A DNA stretch of 64,000 nt, from contig NZ_JAQITE010000001.1 in the NCBI RefSeq assembly GCF_028618595.1, positions 171,195 through 235,194 on the forward strand. Direction: 5' to 3'. Below the pieces are notes generated by a model. The model saw nothing but the letters and a program-made list of their open reading frames with translations. It did not search any database and had not been told where the DNA came from. Below, one piece after another: positions 51,414-62,016 of this stretch. Positions within the stretch are counted from its first letter, which is position 1. Each line of letters begins with the position of its first letter. A program made the translations under genes and the position numbers. Source of the stretch: Bartonella sp. AU18XJBT (GTDB lineage: Bacteria > Pseudomonadota > Alphaproteobacteria > Rhizobiales > Rhizobiaceae).

Positions 51414-51923
51414 TTAATCTTCTTTGAATAAAGCAACGCGTAAATCATTCGCCTTATAAATAGTCTCTCCATCTGCTTTTAGCCACCCATCAGCTATTCC
51501 TAAGACTAAATTTCCACGTCGAATACGCTTAAAATCTATTTCATATTCAAGAATTTTGGTTTGTGGAGTTACCATCCCTGATAACTTTACTTCACCTGTT
51601 GATATCGCTCTTCCTTTTCCTGGTTCGCCTAGCCAACCAAGAAAAAAACCTGTTAATTGCCACATACCATCCAGTCCGAGACATCCTGGCATGACGGGAT
51701 CGCCTATAAAGTGACAATTAAAGAACCACATGTCAGGTGTAATGTCAAATTCGGCGCGAACCATCCCTTTATCGTATTTACCATCAGTTTCACTAATTTG
51801 AGTGATTCGATGAATCATCAACATTGGCGGTGCTGGCAATTGCGCATTACCTCTACCAAACATTTCGCCGCGAGCGCAGCTTAGAAGCTCTTCATAAGTG
51901 TAGCGAGACTTTTGTTCAGCCAT
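51414..51923 (-). CDS. fabA: 3-hydroxydecanoyl-ACP dehydratase/isomerase
   Basis: 169 residues from the ATG at 51923, chosen because GGAG lies 5 nt upstream and the family starts near [14 protein letters not shown]. The hot-dog fold has the catalytic histidine in [24 protein letters not shown] (about residue 69) and the aspartate in the same block. It introduces the cis double bond that starts anaerobic unsaturated fatty acid synthesis. First gene of fabA-fabB-fabI, divergent from irr. Confidence 0.96.
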   Translation of the reverse strand: MAEQKSRYTYEELLSCARGEMFGRGNAQLPAPPMLMIHRITQISETDGKYDKGMVRAEFDITPDMWFFNCHFIGDPVMPGCLGLDGMWQLTGFFLGWLGEPGKGRAISTGEVKLSGMVTPQTKILEYEIDFKRIRRGNLVLGIADGWLKADGETIYKANDLRVALFKED

Positions 51924-52155
51924 TGTTACTCCATTTATTTGCATATATCTTTATTTCTGCGCTTTTCCCAACCTACTTTTAGAGCAAATTTTAAAGAGAG
52001 GGAAATGATTTTATATCATTTTTAATGACAAAAGCCTTTTTTTATGTATTCTACATAGGTAATTATTTAAAAATGGAATACAAGATTACACCATACTATT
52101 CCCATTTTTTTTGTATTTTGATCTTATTTAGCAGGAATATATTTGGGTTTGTAAT

Positions 52156-52668
52156 ATGTCAGTGAGTGCAGACAATTTAGATATAAATGAAGAGCAACAG
52201 TTCACAAAAGAGTGTGAAAAAATTGTGCAATATTATTCCATTTCTATGTTAGAAAAACGTTTGCGTCAAAATGGTCTGCGTCCAACACGTCAGCGGGTGG
52301 AACTTGCGCATATGATTTTTTCCCAAGGAAATCGTCATATTACTGCTGAAGAGCTCTATGAGGAAGCTGTGAGGGCAAGTGTACCTGTATCTTTAGCAAC
52401 GGTTTATAATACGCTTCATCAATTTACGGAAGCGGGATTATTACGGATCATTGCCGTAGAAGGCTCAAAAACTTGGTTTGATACCAATACCTCTGATCAC
52501 TACCATTTTTATATAGAAGGCGAAAATCGTATTCTTGATATTCCTTACAATTTGGAAGAAGCTCCCATTATTAGAAATTTGCCTAAGCCACCAGAAGGTA
52601 TGGAAATTTCACATGTTGATTTGATCGTGCGATTGAAACCAAAAAATCAATCTTGTGATAGGCAGTGA
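52156..52668 (+). CDS. irr: Fur-family iron response regulator Irr
   Basis: 170 residues. The winged-helix N-terminal half has LRQNGLRPTRQRVELAHMIF (about 37-56) and ATVYNTLHQFTEAGLL. The C-terminal half has the Irr-type segment FDTNTSDHYHFYIEGENRILDIP, where the heme-binding HxH motif reads H115-Y-H117. The CxxC zinc pairs of Fur and the N-terminal Cys-Pro heme motif of Bradyrhizobium Irr are absent. Irr controls heme and iron genes in Rhizobiales and is degraded or inactivated by heme. Divergence from fabA is conserved in the order. Confidence 0.93.
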   Translation: MSVSADNLDINEEQQFTKECEKIVQYYSISMLEKRLRQNGLRPTRQRVELAHMIFSQGNRHITAEELYEEAVRASVPVSLATVYNTLHQFTEAGLLRIIAVEGSKTWFDTNTSDHYHFYIEGENRILDIPYNLEEAPIIRNLPKPPEGMEISHVDLIVRLKPKNQSCDRQ

Positions 52669-52714
52669 AGATATTCAATGAGGAATAAAAATTAAATTTA
52701 ATGAATTTGAGCGT

Positions 52715-53275
52715 TCACCAACCTTTTACTTTTTCATCAGGATAGATTCCCCATAACTGGGGTTGCTGAAGCCATCCGCGCGTATTATTAATGTTTAGTT
52801 CGCACCATTGTCCATCACATTGGCGGATGTTACCAATGACGTTAGGTTCTACTTCCGCCACAAGTTCTGCGTTGTCGGTGGGGTTTTTTCGTAGCATCAG
52901 CCTTTTTGTTTTATCTTTTTGCCATGGAATAGTTATAGCGGTTCGCTTTCCCGATAAAAGCGATTGATACACCCATCCCTCATCGCCTTCTGCATCACGA
53001 ATTTTGCGCCATTGATCATATTCTTGAATGATTTCAATAGGTAATCCCTTCTTTTTGTAGGTAAAAATGATAGAATAGTTGCTTCCTGGTCCGACGCGTA
53101 CATTAACGCTGGTGGGTTTAATCGAAGCAAATCGCGGAAGGGGTAAACCACTGGGCCCTAAATTTTGATTAAATGTTTGTGCATGCAACAAATGAGGTGC
53201 CCCCAATACAATGACTGCTGCTATTAAGATACATGATGCGAGTATTGAAACGCGAAACCAACGAGAATTTTGCAC
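52715..53275 (-). CDS. exported SH3-domain protein
   Basis: 186 residues. An N-terminal signal peptide (about 9-32, ending HLLHAQ) precedes two bacterial SH3 domains (about 53-110 and 118-180). The first has SVNVRVGPGSNYSIIFTYKKKGLPIEII and DEGWVYQSLLSG, the second LMLRKNPTDNAELVAEVEPNVIG and RGWLQQPQLWGIYP. It is probably periplasmic and may bind cell-wall material. No catalytic domain is attached. It is convergent with irr. Confidence 0.88.
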   Translation of the reverse strand: MQNSRWFRVSILASCILIAAVIVLGAPHLLHAQTFNQNLGPSGLPLPRFASIKPTSVNVRVGPGSNYSIIFTYKKKGLPIEIIQEYDQWRKIRDAEGDEGWVYQSLLSGKRTAITIPWQKDKTKRLMLRKNPTDNAELVAEVEPNVIGNIRQCDGQWCELNINNTRGWLQQPQLWGIYPDEKVKGW

Positions 53276-54335
53276 ACCGAACTCCTTTATTTCGTCATAT
53301 ATTGGAAATTTAAAATCTGAAAGATAAGACTGGAAACTGATAAAAAGTATGACACACTGCTCGTTAAAGAGATCTAAACGATGAGCAAATTGCTACAAAA
53401 ATATCAAAATAAGGAAAACAAAAGTTTGTATTTCTTAGTGCTTATTTTGTTTATGAGGGGATAGATATAAATAAACATTGGATTTTTATGTAGCTGTACG
53501 CGTGATAAAACAGTAAAGCATACTGGAGTCGTAGCAGTTTTTGTACAGGAAATTAGGGCTAACGTATTGCATCTCTTTTCTAGGTTTGTTTCTCGAAGTA
53601 AAAGTACATGTATGCATATTATGAACAAAGCTGTTCAGTAAAAGGGGTATCGTGTGGCATGAAAAAAGTTTTGAATGGACAAAATAATACGATAAATAAA
53701 ATATTTAAGCATAAAAATATGAGCAACATTATAGAGTAGATTGATATGTGAAGGGCTAATTTTAACAGGACACTTTTTCGTGATAATCCATTTTATAAAA
53801 TTTGCTATACCATAATCTTATACCATGATAATGCTTATCTGTATGGTAGATAAGGTGGCTCCATCGTTCTATTTATCAGCTTTTAATGCTATGCAGTTCC
53901 TATTATTTAGGGTGTTCATAAGAAGCATTTTTGTTTTGCAATCTAACCTAGGATGTTCGAAAGATGTAGAATGTTTAATGACAAAAAAGAAAATCATCAT
54001 GAAATTGGTACATAAAAAACAGTGAGTTAAGAGATATCCAGAAGGAGAAGAATTATAGCAAAAAGTGATAACGAAACACCCTGCACTCCATTCACATAGG
54101 AACAAGTCACTTAAATATCTAAAGTGTAGTTTGTTATCTGTTTTTGAAATATAAGAGTGAAATAAAAACCACCTCTATGATAGAAACCTTATTATTTTCA
54201 AATAACTAACATATTAGACAACATTGCACACGAAAAAATACACACAAGCAATTTATTAAAACCGCTTATGAAAATAAAACCTTCTCGTAGCTTATTATCT
54301 ATTGCTTATGCAATTATATAATATCATAAAGTATA
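53276..54335. other. gene-poor region between SH3 gene and rpsU
   Basis: 1.06 kb with only short, compositionally odd ORFs (for example 53404-53628 and 53869-54105 on the minus strand). No repeat copy of the families described elsewhere was recognised here, nor an RNA gene. Confidence 0.55.
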
Positions 54336-54569
54336 TTACTTCGCCGCAACAGTTCGTCCGTTACTAACAAAACCTTCTCTTTGCGCACGCTTACGAGCAA
54401 GCTTACGTGTACGACGAATAGCCTCAGCCTTTTCACGAGCACGCTTCTCAGATGGCTTCTCATAATAACTACGCATTTTCATTTCACGGAAGATACCTTC
54501 ACGCTGCATCTTTTTTTTCAACGCGCGGAGCGCTTGGTCAACATTATTATCACGAACGAGTACTTGCAC
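54336..54569 (-). CDS. rpsU: 30S ribosomal protein S21
   Basis: 77 residues with the diagnostic [33 protein letters not shown] start and a basic C-terminus ([13 protein letters not shown]) longer than in E. coli, as usual for alphaproteobacteria. S21 helps mRNA binding at initiation. It stands alone; the next gene on the strand, fhs, ends 187 nt upstream. Confidence 0.97.
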   Translation of the reverse strand: MQVLVRDNNVDQALRALKKKMQREGIFREMKMRSYYEKPSEKRAREKAEAIRRTRKLARKRAQREGFVSNGRTVAAK

Positions 54570-54755
54570 TATCTATCCTGCTTTTTTCAGTGTCATAAAT
54601 GATAGGAAAAACCTACGTCCTTTTAAAGGCATATCCAAAAGGACAAGCACCTATATCATATAAAGAAGGCATTTGTCTATATAGCTTTTTAAAATTCTAT
54701 TCTTTTTGCAATAAAACGCTTTTTATAATGAATGATAGAATTTACGGTTATAAAT

Positions 54756-56429
54756 TTATGAAAGTCCTTGTATTTGATCATTTTCGTCAAGATGAATTTT
54801 TTCAGCTGTGGGATAATGGGGTAATCCCGGCATGGTCATAACATCTCCACAAATGACAACAATAAAGCCGGCTCCCGCACAGAGACGAACTTCTCGTACG
54901 GGAATTTCAAAATCAACAGGAGCTCCATATTGCTTGGGATCAGAGGAAAAAGAATAAGGTGTTTTTGCCATACAAATAGGGTAGTCCCCAAAACCTTCTT
55001 TTTCCCAAGATTCAAGTTGTTTGAGAATAGGGGTTGGGATGATGGCGCCACGTCCACCATATAGTTTTGTTATAATACAATTAATTTTTTGAACGAGTGG
55101 AATATTATCTTGATATAAAACTTTAAAATGAGAATGTGTTTCTTCAATCAAGGTAACGAGTTCTTGTGCAAGTTCTATAGCGCCTTTTCCACCTTGTTCC
55201 CAATGCTTACAGATAATAGCTTTGTGTCCAGTTGTTGCAACTATTTTTTGTAATGTTTTTATTTCAGCATCGCTATCGCTGTCAAAATGATTGATAGCCA
55301 CAACACAAGGAATACCGTAGTGCTTCATATTTTTTATGTGTCGTAAAAGATTGGCTGTTCCTTTTTCTAAAGCGGTGATATTGTCTTCTGTCAGGTTATT
55401 TTTATCCACACCACCATTCATTTTTAATGCACGAATAGTTGCGACGATCACTGTAGCATTTGGTACAATACCTGCTTGTCTGCATTTGATATTGAAGAAC
55501 TTTTCTGCTCCAAGATCTGCTCCAAACCCTGCTTCTGTGACAACATAATCAGCAAGTTTTAAAGCAGTTTTTGTTGCTATAACTGAATTGCAACCATGAG
55601 CAATGTTGGCAAAAGGTCCTCCATGAACGAGAACAGGATTATTTTCAATTGTCTGTACGAGATTGGGCTGTATAGCATCTTTGAGAAGAACTGCCATTGC
55701 ACCTTCCGCATTGAGATCAGCAACGGTGATGGGTGTTTTATCATAACGATAAGCAACAATAATTTTTTTGAGTCTTTGTGTAAGATTTTCTAAATTTTCA
55801 GAGAGACAAAGAATTGCCATAATTTCTGACGCAACAGTAATATCAAAACCTGTTTGGCGTGGAAAACCATTTGTTATGCCTCCCAATGAAATAACAATAT
55901 CGCGCAATGCACGGTCATTCATATCAAGAACGCGTTTCCAAACAATGCGACGTGGATCAATGTTTAGAGTATTCCCCCAATAAAGATGATTATCTATCAT
56001 CGCGGCAAGAAGATTATGAGCAGCTGTAATAGCATGAAAATCACCGGTAAAATGTAAATTAAGGTCATCCATTGGAACGACTTGCGCATAACCACCACCA
56101 GCAGCACCACCTTTTACACCAAAACAGGGACCTAAAGATGGTTCTCTCAAGGTAGCTATTGTTTTTTTACCAATAAGATTAAGAGCATCATTTAGTCCAA
56201 CTGTTGTTGTTGTTTTTCCTTCTCCGGCAGGTGTGGGATTGATGGCTGTGACGAGGATAAGTTTACCATCCGGATTTTTATTAAGCGATTTTATGTATTC
56301 AGAAGAAATTTTAGCTTTATCATGGCCATAGGGAATGAGATTTTCATGTGAGATACCAATTTTTTGTGCAATTTCAATAATATGCTGCTTTTTAGCAGTG
56401 CGAGCAATTTCAATATCTGTTTTAGGCAT
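54756..56429 (-). CDS. fhs: formate-tetrahydrofolate ligase
   Basis: 557 residues, full length. The ATP-binding loop [14 protein letters not shown] (about 67-80) and [24 protein letters not shown] (about 94-117) are diagnostic. [18 protein letters not shown] and the C-terminal [16 protein letters not shown] are also conserved. It makes 10-formyl-THF from formate and ATP, feeding purine and formyl-Met-tRNA synthesis. No GTG-rich or foreign composition is seen. Confidence 0.97.
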   Translation of the reverse strand: MPKTDIEIARTAKKQHIIEIAQKIGISHENLIPYGHDKAKISSEYIKSLNKNPDGKLILVTAINPTPAGEGKTTTTVGLNDALNLIGKKTIATLREPSLGPCFGVKGGAAGGGYAQVVPMDDLNLHFTGDFHAITAAHNLLAAMIDNHLYWGNTLNIDPRRIVWKRVLDMNDRALRDIVISLGGITNGFPRQTGFDITVASEIMAILCLSENLENLTQRLKKIIVAYRYDKTPITVADLNAEGAMAVLLKDAIQPNLVQTIENNPVLVHGGPFANIAHGCNSVIATKTALKLADYVVTEAGFGADLGAEKFFNIKCRQAGIVPNATVIVATIRALKMNGGVDKNNLTEDNITALEKGTANLLRHIKNMKHYGIPCVVAINHFDSDSDAEIKTLQKIVATTGHKAIICKHWEQGGKGAIELAQELVTLIEETHSHFKVLYQDNIPLVQKINCIITKLYGGRGAIIPTPILKQLESWEKEGFGDYPICMAKTPYSFSSDPKQYGAPVDFEIPVREVRLCAGAGFIVVICGDVMTMPGLPHYPTAEKIHLDENDQIQGLS

Positions 56430-57116
56430 GGAAAAATTCTTTAAACTTAGCTTTTATTAGTGTTCAGGATCTGTACCCCATGAATTAATTAGAAAAATTC
56501 ATAGAGAACAGAAAGTATTAAGATATCATAGAAGTCGATGATAGGCTATGCAAGAGATAATGCTAAAGAAGCACAAGAAGAGTCTTATTGTTTTTTAGGA
56601 AAAAGAATCTCTCTGCTTTTAAGCAGTAAAAATACGTTTAATTCAATTAAAAATATTTCGAAAAGAAGCTTTGGTTTGCAATAAAATGCCGATGATATTA
56701 ATGGATACCATAAATGTTTGATGGTGGTACATCTGAAGTGCCTCTTAAGATGGAACTGCTAGGAATAAAATATTCAGAAACATCCAATTATGGAAAAATT
56801 AGAAATCAGCACGTGAAAAATTACCTGACTGATTAGAGAGTATAATCTGGAAGAGACCAATAACAAGCGCATAGATTGAAAAAAGAAAACAACAACACAC
56901 GCTACTCACGCAATCGCTACGATTATTAGCTAACAAAAGCACCTTGGGGCTGCATTGAAGGACTCATAACATCCTATTCTAGCAAAATAGCTAAAGAAAC
57001 GACTCACAACAGAATGAAATAACAAAATGCAAAAAAATCAAAGATAGGTAAAAATAAATCACAAAATAAAGAATTTAAAAAGCCTGACTTTATAAGTAAG
57101 GTATTATATTGATAGA
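56430..57116. other. gene-poor region between fhs and tRNA-Arg
   Basis: About 690 bp of AT-rich DNA. No ORF, repeat copy or structured element was recognised. Confidence 0.5.
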
Positions 57117-57193
57117 TGGCGCACCCGAAGAGATTCGAACTCCTGACCCCCAGATTCGTAGTCTGGTGCTCTATCCAGCTGAGCTACGGGTGC
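57117..57193 (-). tRNA. tRNA-Arg (anticodon ACG)
   Basis: Full cloverleaf on the minus strand, 77 nt including an encoded CCA end. The acceptor stem is GCACCCG/CGGGTGC. The anticodon stem is CCAGA/TCTGG with loop CTACGAA, so the anticodon is ACG. The T-loop is TTCGAAT. A34 is probably edited to inosine by TadA to read CGU, CGC and CGA codons. Confidence 0.97.
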
Positions 57194-57558
57194 ATACATT
57201 TCAATTTTTTACATTATCTAAGACAAAGGGTTCCTAATCGTTTCATTAAAGAAATGCAAGTGAAACTTGAGGCGTCATAAAAAAATCTCTCTTTTTTATG
57301 AGATATTTTAAAAAAGGATATAATATATTATGGTTTCAGTTGGTTTTGATATGATCATTTTTGTTGTGACCGTACAAAGCAAAATGAACGATAGTTAACT
57401 TGACGTTTTAATCTATGAAAGATAGTCAAGTAGAGATGAGGTGTGTTTTTGCGGTGAGGGGTAAGATATATACACCCGCTGTTTGGTTTTTTTTGTAAAA
57501 CGCCGATATTACTGTTGAAAACTATTTCAGATGAACATGACACAGCAAGGGTGGATGT
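57194..57558. promoter_or_regulatory. region upstream of tRNA-Arg and the RND operon
   Basis: 365 bp that should hold the tRNA promoter (minus) and the efflux-operon promoter (plus). No regulator gene is present. An AAGGGTGG ribosome site precedes the adaptor gene at 57559. Confidence 0.4.
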
Positions 57559-58698
57559 ATGGCGTTATTAAAAAAGAGCTTCCCATTGGTGTTTTTAATC
57601 GTCGTTTTAACGGTTACTTATTGGGCTGGAAAAAAGAGTGTAGAACAACCAATTTCTATGGTGAATAAAACAAGAGTATCATATAAATCTTCAAAGGAAA
57701 AAATGGGAAGACCACCGACGAATGTTGTCGTTGATCTTGTAAAAATACAAGATTTTTATGAACAACTTAACGTTCTTGGGAGTGGAAAAGCTCTTGCAGA
57801 GGTTGAGCTTACTCCTTTATCCTCAGGTGTCATTGATAAGCTTTTTGTGTCAGCTGGTACAAAAGTACAAGTCGATGATGTGATTGCAAAGCTTGATTCT
57901 AAAAAAGAAGAAATAGCGGCTGCAAAAGCAAAAGTACAACGTGATAATAATGCGTTAACGCTTTCGCGCATTCTTAAATTACGCGCTAGCAATACAGCAA
58001 CGGAAGTTCAAGAAATTACGGCACGCTTAGAGTTGGATAACGCAAATTTAGTTTTGCGTAATGCTGAATTAGATCTCGATCGACGAACAATTCGTGCCCC
58101 GATTCCTGGAGTTGTTGGTATTTTGCCCATTGATGTGGGGAATAATGTGACCCTTAATACCGTAATAGGGCGTATTGAGAATAGAGAACGTATTTTGGTC
58201 AATATATGGGCCCCTGAGCGATATGTGTCGCGCATCCATAAAGGAGATGAGGTAACGGCAACATTAACTGCGCAGCCAGATAAATCTTTTGTTGGCCATA
58301 TTTATGCGATTGATAATATTGTTGATCCAGAAAGTCGCACGCTTCATGCTCAGGTTGAAATCAATAATGAAAAAGATACGCTCATGTCTGGGATGTCCTT
58401 TTCTGTTGTATTGCAATTTCATGGTGGTTCTTTTCCTGTCGTTAATCCTCTTGCGGTTCAATGGAATAGTAAAGGGTCATTCGTTTGGCGTGTGAGAGAA
58501 GGAAAAGTAGAGTCTATTCCCGTATCAATTATTCAGCATAAAGCGGATCAGGTTTTCGTGAAAGCTCCCCTAGAAAAGGGTGATCAAGTTGTCATTCAAG
58601 GGGTGCAAATGCTTTATCCAGGAAGTAAAGTAACTATTGATGATCCAAAGTCCCATCAACAGCAATTATCAGCGGTTTATGGAACGGATATACAATGA
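57559..58698 (+). CDS. RND efflux periplasmic adaptor protein
   Basis: 379-residue membrane-fusion protein of the AcrA/MexA class. An N-terminal membrane anchor (about 7-24) precedes the lipoyl-like halves (VELTPLSSGVIDKLFVSAGTKVQVDDVIAKLDS and RTIRAPIPGVVGILPIDVGNNV), split by a coiled-coil hairpin of about 60 residues. Beta-barrel and membrane-proximal domains follow. It links the inner-membrane pump to an outer-membrane channel that is not encoded here. It overlaps the pump gene by 4 bp. Confidence 0.93.
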   Translation: MALLKKSFPLVFLIVVLTVTYWAGKKSVEQPISMVNKTRVSYKSSKEKMGRPPTNVVVDLVKIQDFYEQLNVLGSGKALAEVELTPLSSGVIDKLFVSAGTKVQVDDVIAKLDSKKEEIAAAKAKVQRDNNALTLSRILKLRASNTATEVQEITARLELDNANLVLRNAELDLDRRTIRAPIPGVVGILPIDVGNNVTLNTVIGRIENRERILVNIWAPERYVSRIHKGDEVTATLTAQPDKSFVGHIYAIDNIVDPESRTLHAQVEINNEKDTLMSGMSFSVVLQFHGGSFPVVNPLAVQWNSKGSFVWRVREGKVESIPVSIIQHKADQVFVKAPLEKGDQVVIQGVQMLYPGSKVTIDDPKSHQQQLSAVYGTDIQ

Positions 58699-61600
58699 AC
58701 CAAGAATTGAGCACAAAACAGCCTATGTCAAAGGTGGAACAAGGTGGTCTCATTGCCTTATTTATTCGCAGACCGGTTTTTACTCTTGTTTTAAATGCTA
58801 TGATCATCATTGCAGGATTTGCAGCATGGTTGAATGTTGATGTAAGAGAATTACCCGATGTTGATACTCCAGTAACAACGGTTGTGACGATGTTTTCTGG
58901 TGCGTCAGCAGAAACCATTGATCGTGAAGTAACAAAAGTTATAGAAGATGCTGTTTCTCGTGTTTCAGGTGTTAAGACGATTTCTTCAACATCGTCTTTT
59001 GGACGCTCTCGTGTGCAGATTAATTTTAATGTGGGTGTTGATTTGAATGTAGCGGCATCTGATATTCGTGATGCTCTGTCTCGTATTGCTTATTCTTTAC
59101 CAAAAGATGCGGATTCGCCTTTGATTATTAAAGCAGATTCGAATGCTGCTGCTATGATGTATTTGGTTGTGACGTCACCAACAATGAGTGTTGATGATTT
59201 AACCACGATTGTAAACGATCAGATTGTTGATGCAATTTCTGCTGTTGATGGTGTTGGTGATGTACAGGTTGATAGTGCTCGCACAAAGATTTTTCAGATT
59301 GATATAGATCAAGCAAAACTTGCAAGTTATGGATTAACTGTAGCAGATATTTCACGTGTTCTTGCTGATATGACAACGGATGTGCCAGTAGGATCATTAC
59401 GAAGTTCTAAGCAAACTTTAGTTGTTCGTGCTACTGCACGTTTAACAACACCAGAATCTTTTGAACAAGTTGTTTTAAAACCTCGTGTGCATCTTGGTGA
59501 TGTTGCGCATGTTACTTTATCGCCCGATATAGAAACGGTTATTCTTCGTATCAATGGAAAGACAGGTATTGGATTAGGTATTGTGCGGAAAGCACAATCC
59601 AACACGCTTAATATTTCTCAAGGTGTAAGAGCCGTTGTTGATAATCTCAAAAGTATTGTTCCTTCTTCTGTACATATAGACGTTATTAATGACGATGCAA
59701 TTTTTATTAAAAGTGCCCTTCATGAGGTTGAGGTTGCGTTGGTCATTGCTATTTTGAGCGTTATTTTAGTCATTTTTCTTTTTCTCAGAGATATTCGTGT
59801 AACACTGATACCTGCTTTATCTCTTCCTGTTGCTTTGATTGGTACCATTGCAGCTATTTATCTTGTAGGATTTTCATTGAATATTCTCACATTTTTAGGA
59901 CTTGTTTTAGCAACAGGGCTTGTCGTGGATGATGCCATTGTTGTTCTGGAAAATATTGTTCGATGGCGCAATATGGGGTTAGGTTCCAGAGCTGCAGCGG
60001 TGTTAGGAACACGTGAAGTTTTTTTTGCTGTTGTTGCAACAACATTGACTTTAGTGGCTGTATTTGTTCCTATTTCCTTTCTTCCTGGGCAAGTTGGAGG
60101 GCTTTTTAGAGAATTTGGTTTTGTTTTGGCAATTTCTATTTTGCTTTCTTCAGTTGTTGCCTTAACGCTTTGTCCCATGTTGGCTTCACGTTTTCTCAAA
60201 GAACATATTGAGGAGAAAGAAGAAAAGGCCCATCATTTTACTTTTTTATATAAATTAGGTACTTTTCTTCATAAGGCATATACTTACAGTTTGCATAAGT
60301 GTTTAGAAAAGCCTTGGTCTGTTGTTTTTGCTTCACTTATTTTTGCGGGTCTTTGTGTTGGAGGCTATATGAAGCTGCAACAGGAATTAACCCCAGCAGA
60401 AGACAGAGCTCTTATCTTTTTGGTCATTAATGGACCACAAGGTATTTCAACACAATATTTAAACGAGCAGGTAGAGCAAATTGAAGCAAGTCTACAGCCA
60501 TTACGTGATGCAGGGGAGATTGCTAACAGTTACTCTATCGCGGGCATTGGTGGTTCACCCAATACTGCTTTTTTGGTTTTATTGCTTTCATCTTGGGATG
60601 AACGTTTACGTAGTCAGCAAGAAATTGTGAAGGATGTTAATGCAAAGGTTAAACAGTTTCCCGCAGTTTTTGTGTTTGCTGCGCAGGGAAATTCTCTAGG
60701 TGTGAGAGGAACTGGGCAAGGGTTACAATTTGCAATTCTTGGCAATGATTATGCAACATTACAACCCATTGCTGATAAGCTGATGAGTGCTTTACAAGAT
60801 GATCCGCGTTTTATTCGCCCACGCCTTACTGTTGATGCAACACAACCGCAATTTTTTATTGAAATCAATCGAAAAAAAGCCTCCGATTTAGGGATTGATA
60901 TCACCAATTTAGGCGATACATTACAAGCAATGTTGGATGGTAAAAAGATTGGTTCCATTAACGTGGATGATCATTCTTACGATGTTAAATTAATATCGCG
61001 TACAAATTCTATGAAGAGTCCTAGCGATTTAGAGAATATTTTTTTAAAGACTAAAGACAATCGATATGTTCCTTTATCGGTTATTGCGCGTTTACATGAA
61101 AAAGCTATCGCCCCCCAATTAAAACGGGAAAAACGCATGAGTGCTGTTATTTTAAGTGCAAATCTTGCTCCAGGTATCGCTTTAGGGGAAGCTTACCAAA
61201 TTGTACAGAAAATTGCTTCTCCTTTGTTGTCAAAAGGAATCTACGTGGTTCCCTTAGGGGAAGCCGAAACGCTTAATGAAACATCTTCCAATTTTATGAT
61301 TGTTTTTGGCATTGCCTTTTTGATTATTTTATTGATTTTGGCTGCTCAGTTTGAAAGCTTTATTTCAGGATTCATTATCATGGCTACGGTTCCATTAGGG
61401 ATTGGTTGTGCTGTAATTGCTATGCTATTAAGTGGTGTGAGTCTAAATATTTACAGCCAAATTGGACTAATTTTGTTAATTGGCGTTATGGCCAAAAATG
61501 GTATTCTCATTGTTGAATTTGCAGATCAATTACGAGATCAGGGAAGAAGCGTGCGTGAAGCCGTAGAAGAAGCAGCAAATATTCGACTTCGTCCAGTTTG

Positions 61601-61829
61601 TATGACAATGATTTGTGCCATTTTAGGAGGTATTCCTTTGGTTTTAGCCAAAGGTGCTGGCGCAGAAGCTCGTATAGCTTTAGGTTGGGTTATCGTTGGT
61701 GGTTTAGGTTTAGCAACTATTTTTACGCTTTATGTCACACCGGTTGTTTATCTTTTTTTGGGACGGTTTATAAGACCGAAAGCAGAAGAAGATTTACGCT
61801 TAACAAAAGAACTCAATCAAGTTAAATGA
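58695..61829 (+). CDS. RND multidrug efflux transporter (AcrB/MexF-like)
   Basis: 1044-residue HAE1-type pump. It has the typical two halves: one helix, a large periplasmic loop and then a helix bundle, repeated. Conserved blocks are FIRRPVFTLVLNAMIIIAG near the N-terminus, GLVVDDAIVVLENI in helix 4 with the paired aspartates of the proton path, and GVMAKNGILIVEFADQ in the second half. A substrate cannot be predicted from sequence. It is translationally coupled to the adaptor. Confidence 0.95.
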   Translation: MNQELSTKQPMSKVEQGGLIALFIRRPVFTLVLNAMIIIAGFAAWLNVDVRELPDVDTPVTTVVTMFSGASAETIDREVTKVIEDAVSRVSGVKTISSTSSFGRSRVQINFNVGVDLNVAASDIRDALSRIAYSLPKDADSPLIIKADSNAAAMMYLVVTSPTMSVDDLTTIVNDQIVDAISAVDGVGDVQVDSARTKIFQIDIDQAKLASYGLTVADISRVLADMTTDVPVGSLRSSKQTLVVRATARLTTPESFEQVVLKPRVHLGDVAHVTLSPDIETVILRINGKTGIGLGIVRKAQSNTLNISQGVRAVVDNLKSIVPSSVHIDVINDDAIFIKSALHEVEVALVIAILSVILVIFLFLRDIRVTLIPALSLPVALIGTIAAIYLVGFSLNILTFLGLVLATGLVVDDAIVVLENIVRWRNMGLGSRAAAVLGTREVFFAVVATTLTLVAVFVPISFLPGQVGGLFREFGFVLAISILLSSVVALTLCPMLASRFLKEHIEEKEEKAHHFTFLYKLGTFLHKAYTYSLHKCLEKPWSVVFASLIFAGLCVGGYMKLQQELTPAEDRALIFLVINGPQGISTQYLNEQVEQIEASLQPLRDAGEIANSYSIAGIGGSPNTAFLVLLLSSWDERLRSQQEIVKDVNAKVKQFPAVFVFAAQGNSLGVRGTGQGLQFAILGNDYATLQPIADKLMSALQDDPRFIRPRLTVDATQPQFFIEINRKKASDLGIDITNLGDTLQAMLDGKKIGSINVDDHSYDVKLISRTNSMKSPSDLENIFLKTKDNRYVPLSVIARLHEKAIAPQLKREKRMSAVILSANLAPGIALGEAYQIVQKIASPLLSKGIYVVPLGEAETLNETSSNFMIVFGIAFLIILLILAAQFESFISGFIIMATVPLGIGCAVIAMLLSGVSLNIYSQIGLILLIGVMAKNGILIVEFADQLRDQGRSVREAVEEAANIRLRPVCMTMICAILGGIPLVLAKGAGAEARIALGWVIVGGLGLATIFTLYVTPVVYLFLGRFIRPKAEEDLRLTKELNQVK

Positions 61830-62016
61830 TGTATCTGATAGAAAAGATTTGAAAGTTTATTCTTGTAAAAATATCATTTTTGGACCTTATTCTTTTATTT
61901 TGTATATTCCTTCATTTTATGTGAGCAGTGAAATAGCGAGCAATAAAGGAGACGCTTTCTGCTTTGTTATTGTTTGGGTATAGATTTCATTATCAATAAC
62001 CGTATAGGATAAGCTT

